A stretch of DNA of 55,446 nucleotides from DATBGS01 sp036557885. Lineage in GTDB: Bacteria; Chloroflexota; Ktedonobacteria; Ktedonobacterales; DATBGS01. Below are positions 1 through 8,463 of this stretch, one piece after another. A program made the translations under genes and the position numbers. The notes under the pieces are model-generated. The model saw only the letters and a program-made list of their open reading frames with translations. It was not told the origin of the DNA and did not search any database. Position 1 is the stretch's first letter, and each line of letters opens with the position of its first letter. The DNA is taken from positions 1-55,446 of the forward strand of contig DATBGS010000102.1 of NCBI GenBank assembly GCA_036557885.1. The letters are read 5' to 3'.

Positions 1-1176
1 GTGCGCGCCGTAATTACTGGTGCCTGGCCGGTGGGCAGCCTGGAGCAGTTCACCATTGTGGAGGATACCTCCACCGGCCAGATTGCCTCGTCGCTGACCC
101 TGCTCAGCCACACCTGCACCTATGCCGGTATCCTCTTTAGCGTCGGCCAGCCAGAGTTTGTTGCCACCGACCCGGCCTATCGGCGGCGCGGGCTGATTCG
201 CGCTCAGATGGAGATTGTCCATGCCTGGAGCGAGGCGCGCGGCGACAAGCTGCAAGTGATTGACGGCATTCTCAATTATTACCGCCAGTTTGGGTATGAA
301 TACTCCCTCGAACAGGTCTACGGGCGCATCGGCTTCAAATCCTACGTACCAAAACTCAAAGAAGGCGAAAGCGAACCCTTTCACCTGCGCCCAGCCACGC
401 CCGACGACGCGCCGTTTCTCACCCAGACCAATGCCCACGCCCAGCGGCGCTATCTCGTCAGCGCCCTGACCACTGAACAAGACTGGCAGCGCATTGCCGC
501 ACGCTCCCAAATGGAAGACACCACACGACTGCTGCGCATCATGGAAACGCCAGACGGCGTGCCCGTTGGCTATCTGCTCTACGATTCGGAACTGCGCGGC
601 GACCATCAGATCGTCATCCTGGCCTATGAATTGACGCCGGGAATCTCCTGGCATCTCGTCTCGCTCAGCGTGCTGCGCTATCTGTGCGCGGCAGGGGAAG
701 AAGGTGCCCAGCGCGAAAACAAAGCCTTTGGCACTTTTCACTTTAGCGTCGGGCCAGCGCACCCTGTGCATGAAGCCCTGCATGACCTGCTGCCGCGCAC
801 CGTTGGCCCCTACGCACTCTATATCCGCATTCCCGATCTGGTCGGCTTTGTGCAGCATATTGTCCCTGTGCTGGAGCGTCGGCTGGCCGAGTCCGTCATG
901 GTGGGGCACACTGGCGAACTCAAAATCAGCTTTTATCGCTCCGGCCTGCGGCTGGTCTTTGAGGGTGGCAAACTCACCGGAGTGGAACCCTGGCAGCCAG
1001 CAGTGGAGGATGGCGGCATGGTCCAGTTCCCCGATCTCACCTTCTTGCAGATTTTGCTGGGCTACCGCAGCCTGGAAGAACTGGAATACGCCTTTAAGGA
1101 TTGCGCCCACCAGAGCGACGAGGCGCGCGACCTCGTGCGGGCGCTCTTTCCCAAGCAAATCTCCTATATCTTTTAG
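1..1176 (+). CDS. GNAT-family (Eis-like) N-acetyltransferase, 5' partial
   Basis: The frame is open from the first base, so the N-terminus is probably cut by the window edge; at least 391 residues are present. The acetyl-CoA-binding motif of GNAT enzymes is visible as YRRRGLIRAQM (about residues 60-70), followed by YYRQFGYEYSL. A second acetyltransferase-like half follows, then a C-terminal part (from about residue 300) with FPDLTFLQILLGYRS, which resembles the SCP2-like end of Eis-type enzymes that acetylate amines on small molecules or proteins. The substrate cannot be told from sequence. It ends 21 bases before the next gene and probably shares its transcript. Family call is firm; the Eis-type subdivision is inference. 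Confidence 0.8.
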   Translation: MRAVITGAWPVGSLEQFTIVEDTSTGQIASSLTLLSHTCTYAGILFSVGQPEFVATDPAYRRRGLIRAQMEIVHAWSEARGDKLQVIDGILNYYRQFGYEYSLEQVYGRIGFKSYVPKLKEGESEPFHLRPATPDDAPFLTQTNAHAQRRYLVSALTTEQDWQRIAARSQMEDTTRLLRIMETPDGVPVGYLLYDSELRGDHQIVILAYELTPGISWHLVSLSVLRYLCAAGEEGAQRENKAFGTFHFSVGPAHPVHEALHDLLPRTVGPYALYIRIPDLVGFVQHIVPVLERRLAESVMVGHTGELKISFYRSGLRLVFEGGKLTGVEPWQPAVEDGGMVQFPDLTFLQILLGYRSLEELEYAFKDCAHQSDEARDLVRALFPKQISYIF

Positions 1177-1197
1177 GAGACACCAAAAGGAGCAGTC

Positions 1198-2187
1198 ATG
1201 AACAAGATTGAGCGAGTCAACGCCGCCGCGCGCGGCGAAGCGGTAGATCGCGTCCCGGTGAGCATGTGGGGGCACGATTACCAGCGCGAGTGGACCCCGG
1301 AGGGGCTGGCCCAGGCCATGCTCGACAACTACCGCGCCTACGACTGGGACTACATGAAGGTCAACCCCCGCGCCAGCTATCATGTCGAAGACTGGGGCGC
1401 CAAGCTGGTGCCTTCCGGCAACGCCAATGAGGGGCCGCGCTTCACCGACGTTCCCGTCAAAGAGCAGGGCGACTGGCGCCGCCTGCGCCCGCTGGACCCC
1501 AATAAAGGCGTACTGGGCGAGCAGCTTCAGGCGCTCAAGCTGATTGGCAGCGAACTCAAAGGCCAGGCGTATTTCATCCAGACCATCTTTAACCCGCTCT
1601 CCGTCGCCAAATATCTCGTTGGCAACACATTTGAGCCGGTCCAAACCTCGATTGAGGATAACCCCGGCGCGCTCAAGGCCGCGCTAGAAGTCATTACCGA
1701 AACCTTCATGGCCTACGCCCAGGCCACGCTGGAGGCGGGCGCCAGCGGCATTTTTTACGCTACCACCGGCTGGGCCAGCACAGACAAACTGACTGTAGAC
1801 CAGTACCGCGCCTTTGGCATGGACTACGATCACCGCCTACTCGAAGCATTTAAACGCGCGCCGTTCAACGTCCTGCACAACTGCGGCGACCATATCATGT
1901 TTGATCTGCTGGCCGACTACCCCGTCCACGCTATCAGTTGGGCCGCGACCTTTGCGGGGAATCCAAACCTGGCGGAAGGTAAGGAGCGCACCAAAGCAGC
2001 GGTGATGGGTGGCATTAACGAAAAAACCACGCTGCTCAAAGGCTCAGCGCAGCAGGTCGCAGATGAGGCGCACGCCGCCCTGGAACTGACCGGCGGCAGG
2101 CGCGTATTGCTGGCGGGCGGCTGCTCTATCCCGCCCGCCAGCCCCAAAGCGAACTTAGAGGCAGTAGTTCAGGCGGTGCGGGGCTGA
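1198..2187 (+). CDS. Uroporphyrinogen decarboxylase (URO-D) fold protein, MtaA-like
   Basis: This 329-residue protein starts at ATG behind AAAAGGAG. It has the URO-D TIM-barrel family layout, beginning NKIERVNAAARGEAVDRVPV. It lacks the arginine-rich N-terminal active-site stretch of true HemE. It does carry HNCGDH near residue 224 and a late LAGGCSIPP near residue 300. In MtaA/CmuA-type corrinoid methyltransferases a His-x-Cys plus a late Cys bind zinc, so methyl transfer or demethylation fits better than heme synthesis. No corrinoid protein gene is adjacent, and the partner and substrate are unknown. It is probably cotranscribed with the acetyltransferase upstream. Confidence 0.8.
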   Translation: MNKIERVNAAARGEAVDRVPVSMWGHDYQREWTPEGLAQAMLDNYRAYDWDYMKVNPRASYHVEDWGAKLVPSGNANEGPRFTDVPVKEQGDWRRLRPLDPNKGVLGEQLQALKLIGSELKGQAYFIQTIFNPLSVAKYLVGNTFEPVQTSIEDNPGALKAALEVITETFMAYAQATLEAGASGIFYATTGWASTDKLTVDQYRAFGMDYDHRLLEAFKRAPFNVLHNCGDHIMFDLLADYPVHAISWAATFAGNPNLAEGKERTKAAVMGGINEKTTLLKGSAQQVADEAHAALELTGGRRVLLAGGCSIPPASPKANLEAVVQAVRG

Positions 2188-2199
2188 GCGTAGGTGCTC

Positions 2200-2227
2200 G
2201 TAGCCCCGGCAGGGTCGCCGGGGCTAC
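2200..2227. repeat. Dispersed palindrome, type 1 (GTAGCCCCGGC / GCCGGGGCTAC)
   Basis: A perfect 11-bp inverted repeat with a 6-base loop lies between the convergent URO-D and galU genes, with CAAGCA following the right arm. The same words recur at 18163, 26273, 43935 and inside mutL. There is no T-run, so it may act as a bidirectional transcript-end hairpin rather than a classical terminator. Confidence 0.75.
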
Positions 2228-2236
2228 AAGCAAACT

Positions 2237-3103
2237 TTAGGAAAGGTCGAGGCTGCGCAAAAACTGCTTCATGCCCTCGGCCAGATCGGGGCGTTTCAGC
2301 GCGTAGGCCACCGAAGTCGTCAGCCAGCCCAGCTTATCGCCGGTATCGTAGCGCGTACCGGTGAACTCATAGGCATACACCTGCTGCTCGCCCAGCAGCG
2401 CGTCAATCGCGTCGGTCAGTTGCACCTCGTTGCCCCGGCCCGGCGCGGTATTCTCCAAAATACCGAAAATCTCCGGCGTCAGGATATAGCGCCCCACAAT
2501 TGCCAGGTCCGATGGCTCGCGCCCCACTGGGGGCTTCTCCACCGTGCTCTGCACCTCCCAGGTGCGCGGGCCAATCTCCTTGCCGCCGATAATGCCGTAG
2601 CGCGACACGTGCGCGCGGGGCACATGCATCACCGCCAGCACCGACCCTTCGTATTTGTCGTAGACCTCCATCAACTGTTGCAGGCAGGGCTTGCCGTTAT
2701 CTACCAGATCATCTGGAAGCATCACCCCAAACGGCTCATCTCCCACCAGGTCTTTGGCCTGCAAGATGGCGTGCCCCAACCCGCGCGGAGACGGCTGACG
2801 GGTAAACGTCACCTGGGCCATATCTTCGATCTTCCTGAGCGCATCCAGCGTTGTATAATCGCCCTTTTGCTCAAGCATACGCTCCAGTTCTGGCGAAGAA
2901 TCGAAGTGATCCTCGATAATGCGCTTGGTGCGGCTGGTGATCACAATCACATGCTCAATGCCAGAGGCTACCGCCTCCTCGATAATGTACTGGATGGAGG
3001 GCTTATCAGCCAGAGGAAGCATTTCTTTGGGGGTGGCCTTGGTTGCGGGCAGCAGGCGAGTCCCTAAGCCCGCTGCCGGAATGACTGCTTTTCGTATTCG
3101 CAT
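2237..3103 (-). CDS. galU: UTP--glucose-1-phosphate uridylyltransferase
   Basis: GalU makes UDP-glucose from UTP and glucose-1-phosphate for envelope polysaccharides, glycolipids and trehalose. The nucleotidyltransferase signature AAGLGTRLLPATKATPKEML sits at the N-terminus, followed by MLPDD and VEKPPVGREPSDLAIVGRYI. At 288 residues it matches the bacterial family. The reading frame is open for 54 more codons upstream, but the ATG at 3103 is preferred: it has AAGGAA just upstream and places the protein at the usual family start. It converges on the URO-D gene across a palindrome. Family identification is very secure. Confidence 0.95.
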   Translation of the reverse strand: MRIRKAVIPAAGLGTRLLPATKATPKEMLPLADKPSIQYIIEEAVASGIEHVIVITSRTKRIIEDHFDSSPELERMLEQKGDYTTLDALRKIEDMAQVTFTRQPSPRGLGHAILQAKDLVGDEPFGVMLPDDLVDNGKPCLQQLMEVYDKYEGSVLAVMHVPRAHVSRYGIIGGKEIGPRTWEVQSTVEKPPVGREPSDLAIVGRYILTPEIFGILENTAPGRGNEVQLTDAIDALLGEQQVYAYEFTGTRYDTGDKLGWLTTSVAYALKRPDLAEGMKQFLRSLDLS

Positions 3104-3310
3104 AGCTAGTTCCTTCATATACAAGAGTATGTTGCTGGGCTGGCGGCTGACCCGTGCGCCTTTTTGCGCAAGTGGCGGGCCACGCGCTGTTCTGCTGAAG
3201 CGCGCATACCAGCAGGCAGCTTTGGCAGGAGTCAGGCATACTGCTCGAAAGATGCCAGGTGACACTATTGTACGCTACACGAGCATGGTGAGCGAGTGGG
3301 GCAGCCCGAA

Positions 3311-5230
3311 TCAACTACAATACGAAGGCGAACCGGGCATGAGTTGCACGTTGCTGGGATTGGTCGGATCAGGCTGGGCATAATGACAGCGTTCCCCACG
3401 CGCCAGCATCGCCTTTGCCAGCGAGATGAAATAGTCGCTCTGATCTTGCTGATTGGCCGACGGCACCGCTGCAATGGTGATCACTATACTGAGATCACGC
3501 ACAATCAGTTCAAAACTTTGGTCGGTTCCTTTTGGCACCAGCAGAAACGCGGTGAATGCCTCTTCCCCCAATGGAACGCTGGTCATGTTTTGAGAAGCCA
3601 GCGTCGTATCGCGCTGGAAATAGCGATGCGCGTTCTGGTACGTATCGAAGCGATCTATCAGAACCACAAAAATGAATTTGCCGTTGCCGTCGCGGATGAC
3701 CGATGCCGCGCTGTACACGCTGCCATAGTTCACCGCGTCGCCAAAACGATAGAAGCTGCCCTGGGAGCCTTCATGTTGTTGATAATCAGCGCCACCCTTC
3801 ATGGTGTAGATGGGATCGGCAGTCTCGCCTCTCTGCAAATCACCGCCCTGTATCCTAAAATTGAAGCCCTGGAAGATATAGCCGGGTACGGCTGTGGCGG
3901 TGGGCGAGGGCACGCTGGTTGCCGTTGCGGTGGGCACCGCAGGCGAACCCTGAGCGATGGGGGTCGAGGCCGCTTTGCTGCCAAACCACCCCTGCGAAAC
4001 ACCAAACGCCAGAGCGCCGCCTCCGCCAAGAATCAGCACCACCGCCAGCGCGACGAGTATCGCCAGATTCGTGCGGCTCTTGTTGCCCGGTCTGACGGGT
4101 GGCGTAGGCGCTGCGCCTGCTGGAATACGCCGCTGCTCATTGGGCAGCGTTTGATCATACGGTCTATTCAGGCCAGTGGTAAAGGTTGGCGGATACGTGG
4201 GCGGTTCAGGCAGGGCTGCATTCCAGCCGCCAGGCTGCGGCGTTGCGGCCCAACCGCCGGGCTGCGGCGTGAGCGGGGGCACAAGCGGCGTCACAGCGGG
4301 CGCACCAACCGTCGCTTGAGGTGGGGCGGTGAGCATCGTCGCCAGATTGCTCACATCCAGGGCGGTCCCCAGCCCTGTCACCACCCCTACTGGCTGCATG
4401 CCAGCCGCCGCCCGCAATGCCGCCACCATTTCTGCCACCGAGCCATAGCGCTGATCGGGTGACTTTGCCAGCGCCCTCAAGACGACTGCCTCTACCGCTG
4501 GCGGAATGGCCGGGTTGATGCTGCGTGGGTTGGGCGGCTGCACCTGCGCCTGCATCATCAAAAGCTGCACGGGCGTGTTAGCCGAAAACGCGGTGCGTCC
4601 CGTCAAAAGCTGATAGAGCATCATCCCCAGCGCGTAAATATCCACGCGCCGATCAATCGTCTGCCCCAGCACCATCTCTGGCGCGGCATATTCCGGGCTG
4701 CCCACAAACGCCCCGGTATGCGTCAGGGTGGCGCCACTATCCTCGCCCTGCACCACGCGCACAATACCAAAATCAGACAGCAGCGCGCGCCCATCGGGGC
4801 CAACCAGGATATTGGCTGGCTTCACATCGCGGTGAATCAGGCCGCGCTCATGCGCGTATTGCAGCGCCCCGCCAATCTGCTCAACCAACGCCACCGCTTC
4901 ATTGAGCGGCAGCATGCCGCGCTGCCCCAGAAGTTCGCGCAGCGTCCCGCCTTGAATCAGCGGCATCACCAGATAGGTCGTGTTGCCCTGCTCGCCAAAA
5001 TCATAGACCGAGACAATATTGGGATGATTCAACTGCGCAATGGAGCGCGCCTCGCGCCGGAAGCGTTCCAGATAGCCGTGTTCCTGCGAGAGCGCCGCCG
5101 AGAGCACTTTAATGGCAACTTCGCGTCCAAGTCGCGGATCGCGGGCGCGGTAGACCTGCCCCATACCGCCTTTGCCCAGCAGCGAAATTACCTGATAGGG
5201 GCCAAGAGTTGTTCCTTCCAAACCTGCCAA
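3311..5230 (-). CDS. Membrane Ser/Thr protein kinase with extracellular sensor domain
   Basis: This is a Hanks-type kinase of about 639 residues. The glycine loop is LLGKGGMGQVY, the catalytic lysine is K41, HRDVKPANIL is at 133-142 and DFG at 153-155. A Pro/Thr-rich linker follows to about 385, then one membrane span (about 386-410) and an outer domain of roughly 225 residues. The outer domain contains FVVLIDRFDTYQNAHRYF and ends in a Cys-rich tail; it is related to that of the next kinase. No PASTA repeats are present. The start chosen is TTG at 5230 because AGGAGG lies 6 bases upstream; the frame is open to 5377 but that extension has no kinase character. It lies 181 bases downstream of the second kinase on the same strand. 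Confidence 0.9.
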   Translation of the reverse strand: MAGLEGTTLGPYQVISLLGKGGMGQVYRARDPRLGREVAIKVLSAALSQEHGYLERFRREARSIAQLNHPNIVSVYDFGEQGNTTYLVMPLIQGGTLRELLGQRGMLPLNEAVALVEQIGGALQYAHERGLIHRDVKPANILVGPDGRALLSDFGIVRVVQGEDSGATLTHTGAFVGSPEYAAPEMVLGQTIDRRVDIYALGMMLYQLLTGRTAFSANTPVQLLMMQAQVQPPNPRSINPAIPPAVEAVVLRALAKSPDQRYGSVAEMVAALRAAAGMQPVGVVTGLGTALDVSNLATMLTAPPQATVGAPAVTPLVPPLTPQPGGWAATPQPGGWNAALPEPPTYPPTFTTGLNRPYDQTLPNEQRRIPAGAAPTPPVRPGNKSRTNLAILVALAVVLILGGGGALAFGVSQGWFGSKAASTPIAQGSPAVPTATATSVPSPTATAVPGYIFQGFNFRIQGGDLQRGETADPIYTMKGGADYQQHEGSQGSFYRFGDAVNYGSVYSAASVIRDGNGKFIFVVLIDRFDTYQNAHRYFQRDTTLASQNMTSVPLGEEAFTAFLLVPKGTDQSFELIVRDLSIVITIAAVPSANQQDQSDYFISLAKAMLARGERCHYAQPDPTNPSNVQLMPGSPSYCS

Positions 5231-5411
5231 GAGATGCCTCCTCACCTCACCATCGCACTGGTGAGCCAGGAAAATGTGGATAAGTCCAAAGATGGCACCC
5301 CGTAGACAGGGCGTGCCTGCTCTTCCCATTGTACCAGATTCGCTCCCTGCTGGCACAATGAAAAAGATAACAGGCAAGATGTTGAAAAGCTCTCATCCCG
5401 GTGCTGCGCGG

Positions 5412-7235
5412 CTACCCTTGCGAGCACATCGCAGGCGCGCCGGAAACCGGCTTGAGGTTCGGGGTAAACTGGCATTGCTCGCCGCGCCGGACCAGCGCCT
5501 GCGCCAGCTTCAGGAAATAGCCCTGGAAGTCCTGCGGTGTCTGCGTTTTGACGCTGGCAAGCGTGATCATCATATTGCGATCCCGAAAGAGCAGCCGATA
5601 GTGGGTCTGGCCGTCTACATCTGTCGCCATCCCAGCTACTCCCTGCTCACCAACCTGGACCTGCGCCGCCTGGGGAATCTGTCCCGCCTGGTAGTTGAAA
5701 TAGCTCTGCGCATCTTGAAGCGTGTCAAAACGGTCAACCAGCACCACAAAGCGCAGCTTCCCGTCCCTATCGTTCACCGCCGTACCGGTGCCAAACGCGC
5801 GCCCAAACTGCGTGGCGATGCCCCCGCGATAGAGCACACCCCTGGCGCCTTCCTGCTGCTCATATTGGGTGTTGGGAATATCCCTGGGTGCTTGCAGGGC
5901 ATCGCCCGGCTGGAGGTCATGCTGGGTGAGTTGAAAAAATTGGGCCATGTAGACCGTGTTAGCAGGCAGCGTGGCACTGGGTAAGGGTGAAGGAGCGCCG
6001 CTGGTTGGGGTGAGCGGCGAAGGAGCATTGGTTGGAGTGGGCGGCGCCAGCGTCAGTAATTGTTGAATGCGCTGTTCCCCCAGCGCCTCTACGACCCCAA
6101 CAGTCAGCAGCACCACCACCAGCGCCGCCATCAGCGCCATCCAGCGGCGGCCCGAACGTGGCCGCTCCCTACGCTCCAGGCCAGGAGCCTGCCCCGCCAC
6201 GCTGACCCGCACGGACGTTCTGGGCACCGTCAGCGCGTCGTTGCCTGGCAGTTCCTCCCAGGCGTCCCAGGCTGCATTCCCCTGTCCGCGCCTGCCAGAT
6301 ACAGAGCGGTCGTTGGGGCGGCGGGCTGGCCGAGCAGCCCCAGACGTTTTGCCCACCGCCGGGTATTGCCCGGAATCCTGGGCCACGCTGCCCAACAAAT
6401 GCAGCCAGGGTGCCGCTTTATCCAGCGCTTCGGCAAACCTGGCGGCAGTCTGAAAGCGGCGGGCTGGCTCTTTCGCCAGTGCTCGCAGAATTACCTCTTC
6501 TACTGCCGGAGGAATGGTCGGATTCAGGTGGCGTGGCGCGGGTGGCTCCGCATAGACCTGCTTATACGCAATCGCCAGCCCATCGTCATCGCTAAAAGGC
6601 ACCTGCCCCGTCAAAACTTGAAAGAGCACAATGCCCAGGGCATACACATCGGCGCGGCGGTCTACTACCTCGCCCCGCGCCTGCTCTGGCGCCATATATT
6701 CCGGCGTGCCAATGCCCATGCCGTTCTGGGTCAGCCCCATATCGTGCGTATCGGCAATGGCGCAGGCAATCCCAAAATCCGCGAGCAATGCCCGCCCGCC
6801 TGGGGCGAGCAGCATATTGGCTGGCTTGACATCGCGGTGGACCAGCCCATGCTGATGCGCCTCGTGCAGCGCCAGCGCCATCTGCGAAAGCACCGTCAGC
6901 GACTCGCGCAGCGAGCACACGCCCCGCTGCACCAGCCGATCACGCAGCGTGCCCCCCTCGATCAGCGGCATCACGACATAGGTCACGCCGCGTTCTTCAC
7001 CAAAATCAAAGATGGGCAGGATATGCGGATGATCTAGCCGGGCCGCCGCGCGCGCCTCGCGCTTGAATCGTTCCAGAAAGCCCGGCTGCCCCGCCAGCGT
7101 CGGAGAAAGTATCTTAATGGCAACTTCTCGCTCCAGACGTGGATCAAAAGCGCGATACACCTCCGACATCCCCCCGGTGCCCAGCAAAGATTGCAACCGA
7201 TAGGGGCCAAGGGCTGTAAGTGTGAGTTGGCTCAT
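5412..7235 (-). CDS. Membrane Ser/Thr protein kinase with extracellular sensor domain (paralogue)
   Basis: About 607 residues. The kinase domain has LLGTGGMSEVY, K41, VHRDVKPANML and ADFGIA, so it should be active. A polar linker leads to a single membrane span near 365-385, then an extracellular Pro/Ser/Thr stalk and a sensor domain containing FVVLVDRFDTLQDAQSYF. That block aligns with the C-terminus of the neighbouring kinase at 3311-5230, so the pair arose by duplication. The ATG at 7235 is chosen over the upstream frame because GAGGAAC precedes it and the kinase domain starts directly after. It is divergent from the gene at 7493. Confidence 0.9.
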   Translation of the reverse strand: MSQLTLTALGPYRLQSLLGTGGMSEVYRAFDPRLEREVAIKILSPTLAGQPGFLERFKREARAAARLDHPHILPIFDFGEERGVTYVVMPLIEGGTLRDRLVQRGVCSLRESLTVLSQMALALHEAHQHGLVHRDVKPANMLLAPGGRALLADFGIACAIADTHDMGLTQNGMGIGTPEYMAPEQARGEVVDRRADVYALGIVLFQVLTGQVPFSDDDGLAIAYKQVYAEPPAPRHLNPTIPPAVEEVILRALAKEPARRFQTAARFAEALDKAAPWLHLLGSVAQDSGQYPAVGKTSGAARPARRPNDRSVSGRRGQGNAAWDAWEELPGNDALTVPRTSVRVSVAGQAPGLERRERPRSGRRWMALMAALVVVLLTVGVVEALGEQRIQQLLTLAPPTPTNAPSPLTPTSGAPSPLPSATLPANTVYMAQFFQLTQHDLQPGDALQAPRDIPNTQYEQQEGARGVLYRGGIATQFGRAFGTGTAVNDRDGKLRFVVLVDRFDTLQDAQSYFNYQAGQIPQAAQVQVGEQGVAGMATDVDGQTHYRLLFRDRNMMITLASVKTQTPQDFQGYFLKLAQALVRRGEQCQFTPNLKPVSGAPAMCSQG

Positions 7236-7291
7236 CAGTTCCTCTTTCCGTTTCGCTGTGCCTCCAGACAGACCTCTCACACGACGAAAAA

Positions 7292-7320
7292 AGTATAGGA
7301 AAGAAGTGAGGATTACACAA
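7292..7320 (-). promoter_or_regulatory. Putative sigma-70-type promoter for the kinase at 5412-7235
   Basis: On the minus strand TTGTGT (7315-7320) is followed after 17 bases by TATACT (7292-7297), about 57 bases upstream of the kinase ATG. The -10 is near consensus; the -35 matches at four of six positions. Confidence 0.45.
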
Positions 7321-7410
7321 GAATGATGGTACCTTCTGCCTATATCCTCGTTTTTATAGCGGAATAGAGGCAGAAGACACCGAAACAAGCGCCTGGGTTT
7401 CCATCTACGT

Positions 7411-7416
7411 TATAAT
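7411..7416 (+). promoter_or_regulatory. Possible -10 element (TATAAT) upstream of the coiled-coil protein
   Basis: A perfect TATAAT lies 77 bases before the GTG start at 7493. No convincing -35 is visible 16-18 bases upstream, so this is only a candidate. Confidence 0.3.
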
Positions 7417-7492
7417 AAAGAGAAAGCTGATCAACGCAGTGCCCCATCGCGGCGCGGCGCAGACCGGGAGCACAGGGGAGCAGTAAAACAGC

Positions 7493-8446
7493 GTGGACCC
7501 ACTTTTTTGGATACTATTTGGCGTGGTAGCCGGGTGCCTGATCGGAATCATCATCTTGTGGCAGCTCGAAACCCGCGCCGAAAAGCAACTGGCTGCCCAG
7601 GGCGACAGAGACTCCTCGGCCAGTTTGCCAGTTGTGGACCCGCGCGCCGAATTGGAGCGCATAGATACCCGCCCGGTCCCAGCAGCGACGCTTGCATCAA
7701 GCGGGCTAAAGGCTGCGCCGCCACAGCCGCATCGTCCCATTGTCACACTGCGCCAGCCCGCGTCAGTACCACCTGAAGCTGAGAGAACGCCAGTGGTCAG
7801 CTTTGTTCCGCTGGAAGACCCACGAGAGATGCAACAGCCTCCTCCTCCTCTGGAAGAACTCCCTCTCCTGAAGCAGCCTGCCACGTTGGTATCGGCAGCA
7901 ACCCTGGAGGAGCTTCCTACAGGCAAGCTCCCCGGCCTGCCAATGTCTCTCCAGCCAGCGGCCGGGCAGCAACAGGGCAAACCAGGCACAGAGACAGACA
8001 CGGCGAGCAGTTCAGCGCCAGCACCAGTCCAAACAGACGCGCAGGAAACTGACGCCACCGCTCCAGGGCGCTCCCGGCTGCGCCTGGCAGAACTGGCGCG
8101 CGAGCGCGTCTATCTGGAGCATACGCTGGAGGCCAATCAGATCAAACTGGAGGAACTGGAGCGCGGCCAGGCACTCCCTGATTCCGAAGAGAGCCTGGCG
8201 ATAGACGTGCTACAAAGTGAGATCGTCCGGCAGCGCCAGCGCCTTCAGGAGATTGGCGCGCTGGAGCAAAATTATCGTCAGGCAGAGGCAGCCTGGGCGG
8301 AGCAGGTGAGCGAGCAAACCGGACAAACAAGCCAGCAGACGCCCAAAGCCTTTAGCGCCCGGCGGCTATCGCGGCCACGCGCGGAGCGAACAAGAGTTGA
8401 ATTGCCAGAAGAAAAGGATTCAGCACCTCAGCTACCTCCTGGTTAG
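7493..8446 (+). CDS. Membrane-anchored coiled-coil protein, function unknown
   Basis: A 317-residue protein starting at GTG. Residues 3-22 form one hydrophobic span (ILFGVVAGCLIGIIILW), so the rest probably lies in the cytoplasm. The middle (about 30-180) is rich in Pro, Glu, Ala and Thr and looks disordered. Residues about 190-290 are strongly heptad-like (REIVYLE-type stretches with ELERGQ and LQSEIVRQRQRLQ), suggesting a coiled coil and oligomer formation. The topology resembles small membrane-tethered scaffolds, but no known family is recognised. It is divergent from the kinase at 7235 and lies 17 bases upstream of an MFS transporter, probably on the same transcript. Confidence 0.6.
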   Translation: MDPLFWILFGVVAGCLIGIIILWQLETRAEKQLAAQGDRDSSASLPVVDPRAELERIDTRPVPAATLASSGLKAAPPQPHRPIVTLRQPASVPPEAERTPVVSFVPLEDPREMQQPPPPLEELPLLKQPATLVSAATLEELPTGKLPGLPMSLQPAAGQQQGKPGTETDTASSSAPAPVQTDAQETDATAPGRSRLRLAELARERVYLEHTLEANQIKLEELERGQALPDSEESLAIDVLQSEIVRQRQRLQEIGALEQNYRQAEAAWAEQVSEQTGQTSQQTPKAFSARRLSRPRAERTRVELPEEKDSAPQLPPG

Positions 8447-8463
8447 AGAGCAGAAATGGAACG

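Noticed and set aside
2919..4462. Plus-strand frames over galU and the first kinase
   Set aside because: They are shadows of minus-strand genes that carry strong motifs.
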